Source of the DNA: Clostridia bacterium
GTDB lineage: Bacteria > Bacillota > Clostridia > Oscillospirales > CAG-272
DNA: 5,474 nt
Reading direction: 5' to 3'
NCBI GenBank assembly: GCA_017453085.1
Contig: JAFTKV010000140.1
Location: 1 to 5,474 of the forward strand
Below are positions 1-5,474 of this stretch, one piece after another (the stretch's first letter is position 1; the number at the start of each line of letters is the position of its first letter). The position numbers were made by a program, and so were the translations under genes. The notes under the pieces were generated by a model, which made no database searches, had not been told where the DNA came from, and worked only from the letters and a program-made list of their open reading frames with translations.

Positions 1-1
1 G

Positions 2-1528
2 ATCCGGGTAGAGGATGATTATTATCTTGCCACCTCCACCTTCCAGTGGTTCGGCGGCGTTCAACTCTATCATTCCAAGGATCTGGTGCACTGGGAACCG
101 CTCCCCTCTCCCCTTAGCCGCACCTCCCAGCTGGATCTGCGAGGCGCACCCAATTCGGGAGGCGTGTGGGCCCCCTGCCTCTCCTACTCAGACGGCGTGT
201 TCTACCTGATCTACACCTCGGTGCGCAATTACCACGGCATTTTTAAGGATACCCCCAATTATCTGGTCACCACCACCGACATCCGCGGAGAGTGGTCGGA
301 GCCGATTTATCTCAATTCCAGCGGCTTCGATCCATCCCTCTTCCACGATGACGACGGTCGCAAGTATCTGGTAAATATGCGCTGGGATCACCGCTCCGAA
401 AATCACGCCTTTGAGAGTATCGTGATGCAGGAGTATTCTCCCGAAGAGAAGCGACTGATCGGCACCCCCAAGTCCATTTACAAGGGCACCGGATTTGGTG
501 CGACCGAGGCACCCCATCTCTACAAAAAAGACGGCTGCTACTATCTGATGGTAGCCGAGGGCGGCACGATGTATCACCACGGCGTGCAGATGGCACGCTC
601 GAGGTCGCTGTACGGCCCCTACGAGTCGGACAGCCAGCCGGTGATCGCTACCCGTGACTGTCCCGAGCCTATCCAGCAGCGCACCGGTCATGGCTCGCTC
701 ATCGATACCCCCGACGGACGGCATTACGTTTCCTATCTCTGCGGACGTCCCATCACCGACAACCGGCGGTGCATTCTGGGACGGGAAACCTGCATCGCCG
801 AGGTAGTGTGGAACGAGGACGGCTGGCTAAGGCTGAAAGACGGCGGCGTTCTGCCTCCCGACACTTACGAATCGTACTTGCCCGAGGTGATTTATCCCCC
901 CATCCCCGACGTGGAGACCTTTGACTGCTCGGTTCTGCCTCCTCACTTCAAGACGCTGCGCCTGCCCCTCTCCGAGATGGGCTCGCTCACCGAGCGTCCC
1001 GGCTATCTCCGCCTCTACGGCCGGGAGGCCATCACCTCGCTGAACCGTCAATCGCTGGTGGCAAGACGGCTGGACGCCTTTGACGCCACCGCAACGGTGA
1101 AAATGGAGTTTGCTCCCACCGATTTCCAGCAGATGGCGGGGCTTACGGTGTTCTACGATACCTTCAACTTCTTCTACCTCTATCTGTCTGCCGCTGACAA
1201 CGGCGGAAACGAGCTGCGCATCCAGGTGCGGGACAATCTGCGCTTCTACGAGCCGATCCGCGGCGGCGTGAGCGTAGGCGATGCCACCACCATTTGGCTG
1301 CGAGTGGAGATCCACGGGCTGACCCTTGCCTTCTCCTACTCCTTGGACGGCGAGCGTTTCACCCCCATCGGCGGCGTTCTGGACGGCACGAATCTGTCCG
1401 ACGAAGCGTACTTTGACATCGGCCACGAAGGCCACACCGGCACCTTCATCGGTATGGCTTGCCAGGATCTGTCGGGTCGCAATCTCCACGCCGATTTCGA
1501 TCACTTCACCTACACAAAGCAGGAATAA
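2..1528 (+). CDS. GH43 beta-xylosidase / alpha-L-arabinofuranosidase (5' partial)
   Basis: Glycoside hydrolase family 43 enzyme of the Selenomonas ruminantium SXA / xynB type. It removes terminal xylose or arabinofuranose from oligosaccharides with inversion. The frame is open from base 2 and 508 codons are present before TAA. Codons 1-3 (IRV) continue the family motif DPSIxRV, so the catalytic base Asp (SXA D14) falls just outside the window. The pKa-modulating Asp is at codon 110 (SGFDPSLF) and the general acid Glu at codon 169 (ATEAPHLY). Their 59-residue spacing equals D127-E186 in SXA. Other family marks are GGVWAP, YLVNMRWDH, AEGGT, TGHGS (His, codon 230) and LGRET. The five-bladed propeller spans about codons 1-300, and a concanavalin-like GH43 C-terminal domain about 306-507 (PGYLRLYGRE, ADFDHF). 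Adding the 17 missing residues gives about 525, normal for the family and leaving no room for a signal peptide, so it is probably cytoplasmic. Xylosidase versus arabinofuranosidase preference cannot be read from sequence. Confidence 0.95.
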   Translation: MRVEDDYYLATSTFQWFGGVQLYHSKDLVHWEPLPSPLSRTSQLDLRGAPNSGGVWAPCLSYSDGVFYLIYTSVRNYHGIFKDTPNYLVTTTDIRGEWSEPIYLNSSGFDPSLFHDDDGRKYLVNMRWDHRSENHAFESIVMQEYSPEEKRLIGTPKSIYKGTGFGATEAPHLYKKDGCYYLMVAEGGTMYHHGVQMARSRSLYGPYESDSQPVIATRDCPEPIQQRTGHGSLIDTPDGRHYVSYLCGRPITDNRRCILGRETCIAEVVWNEDGWLRLKDGGVLPPDTYESYLPEVIYPPIPDVETFDCSVLPPHFKTLRLPLSEMGSLTERPGYLRLYGREAITSLNRQSLVARRLDAFDATATVKMEFAPTDFQQMAGLTVFYDTFNFFYLYLSAADNGGNELRIQVRDNLRFYEPIRGGVSVGDATTIWLRVEIHGLTLAFSYSLDGERFTPIGGVLDGTNLSDEAYFDIGHEGHTGTFIGMACQDLSGRNLHADFDHFTYTKQE

Positions 1529-1557
1529 CCGTCGCTTCACGCTGATGGATGAATCCC

Positions 1558-1596
1558 AAAATGCTGTCTCAGAATCACTTTTGAGACAGCATTTTT
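1558..1596 (+). terminator. Rho-independent terminator of the GH43 gene
   Basis: A perfect 14-bp inverted repeat lies 29 bases after the GH43 stop. The left arm (1558-1571) reads AAAATGCTGTCTCA and the right arm (1582-1595) TGAGACAGCATTTT, with a 10-base loop and a T-run at 1592-1596. The left arm starts with AAAA, so the reverse strand also has a hairpin followed by TTTT, and the element could work as a back-up terminator for the opposing GH127 gene. Confidence 0.9.
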
Positions 1597-1626
1597 GATT
1601 TATACAGATATTTTATCGGATCAGAC

Positions 1627-1662
1627 AAAAATCTCCCCATGCCTGAGCAAGGGGAGATAAAA
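1627..1662 (-). terminator. Rho-independent terminator of the GH127 gene
   Basis: Inverted repeat with arms ATCTCCCC (1631-1638) and GGGGAGAT (1651-1658). The 12-base loop contains a further TGC/GCA pairing. On the - strand the stem is followed by TTTTT (1631-1627), the right polarity to end the GH127 transcript, about 65 bases past its stop codon at 1723. It sits directly next to the + strand terminator, so the two convergent genes have separate terminators. Confidence 0.88.
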
Positions 1663-1722
1663 TTATGGAATCAGTCAATAAGGATGCTTGGAAGTCTGTC
1701 TATCTTGACAGGGTGTACATCA

Positions 1723-4700
1723 TCATCGCTCTTGGGGGCAATTATTCACTTTTGGCCTTTTTTTCTTGGCAATGAGAATCGCAGCAACCACTCCCGCAGC
1801 TGCTACTGCTGCCACAGCACCCAAAATGATGCCCAGAGAGCTCTTCTCTTCCTTTTCCCCATCTGCATCATCGACCACAGGGGTATTTTGAGGCTGATCT
1901 GCAGGAGTGGAAACGGCGGGATCGGAGGGTGTGGTTACGACAGAAGGATTTTCATCCTTTCCTTCTTCCTGATCTCCCTCGTTCATATCCAGATCATCGG
2001 ATTTGATGACCTCCCACTCCACAATACCGGGAGCAGCCTTGCTATTCTTGATCACGATTTTCAGCGAGGTGACTTTTATATCATCGAACTCATAGGTAAT
2101 GAATCCATCCGAATGATCGCAAGTATACTTATCGGTGTGAGATACCTTGGTAAACGTGGTTACCGAATCATTCTTGTAGTAGATTTCAAAGCTGTTTGCC
2201 AGTCTGACTCCGCCATTGTCGTCGTACCACCAGATCTTGCATCCCTTCAGCGGTACTTCTTCGGGGAAATCGTACTGCACCCAAGGATCTCTCAGAACTT
2301 CCCCGTCTTTCCAGCTGGTCCAGCGCTTATTCACGCTGTCGGAACCGTCATTCAGGTGATAGGGCGAATCCAAGCCGAAGGTGTAGGATGCACTGGGGAT
2401 AGCGTACTGCGCAAGCGGTCGGTCAATATGCTCGGTGGAAACGTAAACGGTCATTGCGCCCTTTTCTCTGTTGAGTCTTGCAAAGAAAGGAATAAAGGTC
2501 CATTCAACCGGCTTGGCCTCAGACATACCGTCGGTATAGCCGTTCAGCTTGATCAGATACATACTACGCAAAGCGTAAGGATCGGCTTTGCCGTCCAGCG
2601 AATCGGTCCAGACAAGCTTGGTTTCGGAATCTTTATCAATTCGGGCAAAATTTACGTTAAAGCTGTTGTCTGCCGCTTCTGCGCAGTAAACGATGGGGCC
2701 GCGTCTTAACGAAACGTAACCAATGTTTTCCTTCACCTTTTCATCGGTTTCTTCCAACAAGATCGGCATCGAAAACGCAACGTCTATCTGCTCCCCGTCT
2801 TTGCCGCGAATCAGAATATAGCCGTTGGCATCTGCCTTTACGGACACCTCCACACCGCTGATCTTCACCTTTGCGCTGTCAGACCAATACGGCATACGCA
2901 AATACAAGTTCACCTCAGAGTCCTCGCTCGTCGAGAGCTTGATGGAGACGTTTCCATCCCACGGCATAGCGGAGTTCATCTGAATATGGACGTCCTTGCC
3001 GCCGACGTTGATGCTTGCGGTGTTGGTGATATACTGATTGATATAGATGGAATCGACTGTTTTGTTATAAATATAGCCGCCCAGCGAGAGGATGGTTCTG
3101 GTGAGGTTGGGAGGACAGCACGCAGTGCCGTACCACTCGTTTCTCAGCTCTCCCCCATAGCTTCTGAGGGCATTTACGTAGTAGAATCTGTCGCCGTCCA
3201 GATTGACGCATCCCAGCACTGCGTTATACAGGTCGGTTTCCACCATATCGGCATAGGAGGACGAGGTATAGATCTTGCTCATGCTTCGGTTCCACATCAT
3301 ATTGGAAATGCCTGCGCAGGTCTCGCAGTAGGAGGTTGCGTTGGGCAGCTCATAGGATGCAAGGAAGCCCTCGTTTGCCGCCGTCTGTCCCACACCGCCC
3401 GTGACGTACTGCTTGGTGTAGGTGACGTCTTTCCAGAGTGCGGTCAGTGCCTCGTCATATTTATCTTTGTATTCCGTGTCGATCGAAGCCAGCTCTGCCA
3501 TAGCGGTGTACATATACTGTGCTCTGACCGCGTGACCGACTGCAGACATCTGCTCTTCCACCTTGGCGTGATCCTGCCAATACTCATTGTAACCGGACGG
3601 AACGGTGCGGTCATTGAAATCGCCGCGCACCTCCAGGAAGAAGGTGGCAAGGTTTGCATATTTGTGCGCCTTGACTGCGTAGGACGCATCCAGCTCTGTC
3701 ATACATCTTGCAAGCTTCAGAAGCGCAAGCTCGATTTCCTGATGGCCTGCGATCTGCTTTCTCTGACCTTCGCCGTTTCCGAACACGCCGGCCAGATAAT
3801 CGGCGCACTTCACTGCCACGTCCAGAAGTCTGGTATCGGTTCCGCCGCTGCACTCATAATGGGCAATCGCCGCTTCCATAAAGTGACCCATACAGTAAAG
3901 CTCGTGCTTATTCACGTCGGAGAACTTCGCCTCCCCCGTGTTCAGCGTGTAGTAGGTGTCAAAGTAGCCCGATTCCTCCTGTGCGTCCACATAATAAGGG
4001 ATCCATTCTTCCAGCTTTGCCGAAATGGATGCCTGCGCTTTGATGATCTCTTCATCGCCCATCGGATCGATGGCAAGCGCATAGCACATGGACTCCAGCA
4101 CCTTATGTACGTCGGAATCCACGTAGAACGCACCCTGGAAGGCGCCGTGGCTCTCTCCTCTGTGCAGCTTGGCGGCGTTGATGATATTCGGCATACCGCC
4201 CGTTCCCTTTTCAACGTTGGCAATCGCCGTGGGAACGACCTTGCAGATCATCTGCTTGATATAGTTTCTGAAAAAGCCGTCTGTAATTTTAACGTCCTTA
4301 TAGGAAACGTTTTCGCAGTATTCGGCTATTTCAAAATAATTCATAACATTCACCTTGCTCTTTACCTTGTAATTCGTACCTTTGATGGTCGTGGTAAAGG
4401 TGTAGCTTCCTTCCTTGTTCGGATTGTATTCGTTGGAGGTCCAGGGATTCAGCTCCGCACTTACGGTATCGTACAGCGTGATACCCGCTTCGGCAAGATC
4501 CTCTGCTCCGGGAGTTCTGACGGTGAACGCAGAGCAATCAAACAGCTGTCGGTAGGTTCGGATGCCCACTCTGCCAGAGGAAAAGAGCGAGAGCTCGTTT
4601 TTGTACATCAGCTCTCCGTCCAGCCATACTGCCAGAGTCTTTCCCACCATCATAATTTTCAGCGCATAATCGGTATTCGGTTGATAGTCAAAATTCACTT

Positions 4701-5268
4701 GATCGATAAAGTTCCAGCTATTGTTGCCATATCCGATCACCAGTGCCGACTGTCCGCCGTTCTTTCCGATGCCAACGTAGTAGCCCTTATAGGAATCCGC
4801 ATTGGCGTCCGTGACGTTGCCGGCTCTGAACATTACGCCGAAGTTGTTGTCAATATTAGCGGACGTGCCGCGAAGCACCGTTTCGATGACGAAATCATCG
4901 TATTCACCGCCCGTCAGCGCTTTGATCTTTTCGGATGTCGCCTTTACCGAAAGCTTTTCGCCGTCCAGGTCAACTACCTCTCCGCCGTAAAGGGTCCAAT
5001 CCGATGCTTCGAATTTGGCCTTGTGAAGCACCTGAGCGTTCTGCACTGCCGTTTTCGAGAGCATGACGTTGACCTTCTTCGGAAGGCTGCCTGCCGCTTC
5101 CTCCAAAGAGCTGCCGATCACCACGTCACCTTGGGCGATCTCTTCGGTTCCGATGATCCTGTCTTCATCAATCCCTGCGGCCGATACACCCGGTGCGCCC
5201 AGGGCGACCCAAGCCACCGATAACAGATTCGTAAACGAAAGCAAAATCGCCGTTAGTTTTCTTTTCAT
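1723..5268 (-). CDS. GH127 beta-L-arabinofuranosidase-like, secreted, membrane-anchored multidomain protein
   Basis: Predicted 1181-residue surface glycosidase. The start at 5268 is chosen for its AGGAG seven bases upstream; in-frame ATGs at 5286, 5292 and 5313 lack such a site, and 5313 lies at the promoter. Residues 1-31 form a signal peptide (KRK, hydrophobic core, VSA/A cleavage). About 55-82 plus 264-309 look like two halves of a bacterial Ig-like group 4 domain, separated by a LamG/concanavalin-like domain (about 84-253). The GH127/DUF1680 domain runs about 326-950 with DSDVHK, GYFDTYY, HELYCMGH (455-462), GHQEIELALL (508-517) and GHAVRAQYMY (578-587). By analogy with Bifidobacterium HypBA1, Glu633 (NEGF) is the acid/base, Glu649, Cys651, Cys717 and Cys718 bind zinc (ETC, ACCPPN), and Cys717 is the nucleophile; the 16-residue Glu633-Glu649 spacing equals E322-E338. 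A discoidin/CBM32-like domain (about 968-1089), an acidic Pro/Thr linker and a membrane helix (1144-1166) ending KKKRPK follow. Beta-L-arabinofuranosidase activity is family inference; GH146-like specificity is possible. Confidence 0.93.
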   Translation of the reverse strand: MKRKLTAILLSFTNLLSVAWVALGAPGVSAAGIDEDRIIGTEEIAQGDVVIGSSLEEAAGSLPKKVNVMLSKTAVQNAQVLHKAKFEASDWTLYGGEVVDLDGEKLSVKATSEKIKALTGGEYDDFVIETVLRGTSANIDNNFGVMFRAGNVTDANADSYKGYYVGIGKNGGQSALVIGYGNNSWNFIDQVNFDYQPNTDYALKIMMVGKTLAVWLDGELMYKNELSLFSSGRVGIRTYRQLFDCSAFTVRTPGAEDLAEAGITLYDTVSAELNPWTSNEYNPNKEGSYTFTTTIKGTNYKVKSKVNVMNYFEIAEYCENVSYKDVKITDGFFRNYIKQMICKVVPTAIANVEKGTGGMPNIINAAKLHRGESHGAFQGAFYVDSDVHKVLESMCYALAIDPMGDEEIIKAQASISAKLEEWIPYYVDAQEESGYFDTYYTLNTGEAKFSDVNKHELYCMGHFMEAAIAHYECSGGTDTRLLDVAVKCADYLAGVFGNGEGQRKQIAGHQEIELALLKLARCMTELDASYAVKAHKYANLATFFLEVRGDFNDRTVPSGYNEYWQDHAKVEEQMSAVGHAVRAQYMYTAMAELASIDTEYKDKYDEALTALWKDVTYTKQYVTGGVGQTAANEGFLASYELPNATSYCETCAGISNMMWNRSMSKIYTSSSYADMVETDLYNAVLGCVNLDGDRFYYVNALRSYGGELRNEWYGTACCPPNLTRTILSLGGYIYNKTVDSIYINQYITNTASINVGGKDVHIQMNSAMPWDGNVSIKLSTSEDSEVNLYLRMPYWSDSAKVKISGVEVSVKADANGYILIRGKDGEQIDVAFSMPILLEETDEKVKENIGYVSLRRGPIVYCAEAADNSFNVNFARIDKDSETKLVWTDSLDGKADPYALRSMYLIKLNGYTDGMSEAKPVEWTFIPFFARLNREKGAMTVYVSTEHIDRPLAQYAIPSASYTFGLDSPYHLNDGSDSVNKRWTSWKDGEVLRDPWVQYDFPEEVPLKGCKIWWYDDNGGVRLANSFEIYYKNDSVTTFTKVSHTDKYTCDHSDGFITYEFDDIKVTSLKIVIKNSKAAPGIVEWEVIKSDDLDMNEGDQEEGKDENPSVVTTPSDPAVSTPADQPQNTPVVDDADGEKEEKSSLGIILGAVAAVAAAGVVAAILIAKKKRPKVNNCPQER
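1771..1839 (-). other. C-terminal transmembrane anchor of the GH127 protein
   Basis: Residues 1144-1166 are a Gly/Ala/Val/Ile-rich helix (starting SLGIILGAVAAV) followed by KKKRPK and a short tail ending NNCPQER. The basic flank places the tail in the cytoplasm and the enzyme outside. The preceding region, about residues 1090-1143, is an acidic, Pro/Thr-rich spacer (TTPSDPAVSTPADQ) that would hold the catalytic part off the membrane. No LPXTG sorting motif is present. Confidence 0.85.
5176..5268 (-). other. Signal peptide of the GH127 protein
   Basis: Residues 1-31 have a basic start (MKRK), a hydrophobic stretch of about 20 residues and small residues at the end (GVSAAG). Cleavage is likely after Ala30 or Ala31. 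This is a Sec-type signal. There is no lipobox cysteine, so the protein is not a lipoprotein. Confidence 0.88.
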
Positions 5269-5275
5269 TTGTTTT

Positions 5276-5282
5276 CTCCTTT
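5276..5282 (-). promoter_or_regulatory. Ribosome binding site of the GH127 gene
   Basis: The - strand reads AAAGGAG, seven bases before the ATG at 5268. This near-perfect Shine-Dalgarno match fixes the start and excludes the upstream in-frame ATGs. Confidence 0.9.
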
Positions 5283-5313
5283 CCATACGCATAGACGAAT
5301 ACTCTATAAGCAT

Positions 5314-5342
5314 ATAGTATCACTTTTGCGAGGCTTTGTAAA
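5314..5342 (-). promoter_or_regulatory. Sigma-A-type promoter of the GH127 gene
   Basis: On the - strand, TTTACA (5342-5337) is followed after exactly 17 bases by TACTAT (5319-5314), with a TG one base upstream of the -10 (TGATACTAT), an extended -10. Transcription would begin near 5307 and give a leader of about 39 bases before the ATG. This start excludes translation from the ATG at 5313. The -35 departs from TTGACA at one position and is overlapped by a direct repeat, which fits activator dependence. Confidence 0.75.
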
Positions 5343-5367
5343 TTGCTACGAAAGGTTTGTGGATTGC
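5335..5367 (-). promoter_or_regulatory. Candidate AraC-family tandem operator overlapping the -35
   Basis: Two direct copies of GCAATNNACAAA lie on the - strand: GCAATCCACAAA (5367-5356) and GCAATTTACAAA (5346-5335). They match at 10 of 12 positions, both differences are C/T transitions, and the period is exactly 21 bp, two helical turns. The proximal copy contains the whole -35 hexamer. That spacing and overlap is how AraC-family activators typically sit, for example at E. coli araI. The end of an AraC-type gene lies just upstream. Binding by that regulator is inference. Confidence 0.5.
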
Positions 5368-5377
5368 AAAAATCGAT

Positions 5378-5473
5378 CTATGACTGTTTCCGTTTTTTAT
5401 ATTCGCCGGGAGATACTTTGTGATATTTCAAAAAGTTCTTATAAAACACCGAATAGTCCGTATAGCCCACCGC
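5378..5473 (-). CDS. AraC-family transcriptional regulator (C-terminal end, partial)
   Basis: The - strand frame is open from the window edge at 5473 to a TAG at 5378-5380 and encodes 31 residues, beginning AVGYTDYSVFYKNFLKYHKV and ending KKRKQS. This is the signature end of the AraC/XylS HTH domain: the second helix-turn-helix, with the usual VGY.D.s.F.k.FKk..G.SP.eYRk pattern (here SPGEYKKRK). The rest of the gene, including any sensor domain, lies outside the window. It points the same way as the GH127 gene, 109 bases upstream, with no convincing terminator between them, so some read-through is possible. The neighbourhood suggests it senses pentose or arabino-oligosaccharide and controls the GH127 gene; its ligand cannot be read here. 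Confidence 0.88.
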   Translation of the reverse strand, partial: AVGYTDYSVFYKNFLKYHKVSPGEYKKRKQS

Positions 5474-5474
5474 A

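Noticed and set aside
1..8. Window opening with GATCC, possibly a restriction-cloning junction
   Set aside because: The reading frame continues the GH43 motif without a break from base 2, so nothing shows an artificial join. It may simply be a chance window edge.
188..1540. Two - strand open frames (188-724 and 827-1540) opposite the GH43 gene
   Set aside because: Both are codon-register shadows of the GH43 gene, which clearly encodes a conserved enzyme. Neither product has a recognisable domain.
1639..2709. A 356-codon + strand open frame starting in the terminator region
   Set aside because: It has the same antisense register as the GH127 gene, begins inside a hairpin and ends where the GH127 gene happens to use a TTA leucine codon. 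Its translation resembles no protein family.
2986..5223. A 745-codon + strand open frame opposite the GH127 gene
   Set aside because: It is in exact codon register with the GH127 gene on the other strand, where antisense stops arise only from TTA, CTA and TCA codons. Rare use of those codons leaves the frame open. The product has no recognisable domain and no ribosome binding site was noted.
5291..5307. Inverted repeat ATAGA/TCTAT with a 7-base spacer near the transcription start
   Set aside because: Five-base AT-rich arms are too short to be distinguished from chance, and a direct-repeat reading of the same region is better supported.
5269..5313. Earlier in-frame ATG codons (5313, 5292, 5286) as the start of the GH127 gene
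   Set aside because: They would put a charged segment ahead of the signal peptide, lack a good ribosome binding site, and the first lies upstream of the predicted transcription start. The ATG at 5268 has AAAGGAG at ideal spacing.
1..5474. CRISPR array, tRNA/rRNA, insertion sequence, riboswitch or phage genes
   Set aside because: No spaced repeats, cloverleaf, transposase-like protein or terminal inverted repeats were seen. The GH127 leader of about 39 bases is too short for a known riboswitch.

Overview
The window holds a carbohydrate-degradation locus: a 5'-truncated GH43 gene on the + strand, a complete large GH127 gene on the - strand, and the last 31 codons of an AraC-family regulator upstream of the GH127 gene. 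Two things suggest an anaerobic, probably gut or rumen, Gram-positive Clostridia-type bacterium. One is the close match of the GH43 enzyme to the Selenomonas/Firmicutes beta-xylosidase group. The other is the GH127 protein: a canonical AGGAG ribosome binding site, a classical signal peptide, an Ig-like/LamG-like/CBM-like modular build and a single C-terminal membrane helix. The species cannot be fixed from this sequence.

Layout: (1) 2-1528 (+), GH43 beta-xylosidase/alpha-L-arabinofuranosidase, missing about 17 N-terminal residues to the window edge. (2) 1529-1722, a convergent intergenic gap with two back-to-back hairpin terminators, one suited to each strand and no gene. (3) 1723-5268 (-), a 1181-residue secreted, membrane-anchored GH127 (DUF1680) beta-L-arabinofuranosidase-like protein with its Glu/Cys zinc-thiolate catalytic set intact. 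(4) 5269-5377, a 109-base intergenic region with a good extended -10 sigma-A-type promoter for the GH127 gene. It also carries two pairs of short direct repeats, each with an exact 21-bp period, and one pair overlaps the -35. (5) 5378-5473 (-), the C-terminal end of an AraC-type HTH regulator that runs out of the window.

Working model (inference): the GH127 protein acts outside the cell, tethered to the membrane, and removes beta-linked L-arabinofuranose from plant material such as hydroxyproline-rich glycoproteins or decorated polysaccharides. The GH43 enzyme appears to lack room for a signal peptide and would trim imported xylo- or arabino-oligosaccharides in the cytoplasm. The adjacent AraC-family protein would switch on the GH127 gene from the repeat overlapping its -35. 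The most notable new-looking items are that 21-bp tandem repeat and an Ig-like domain in the GH127 protein that seems to be split by a nested LamG/concanavalin-like domain.
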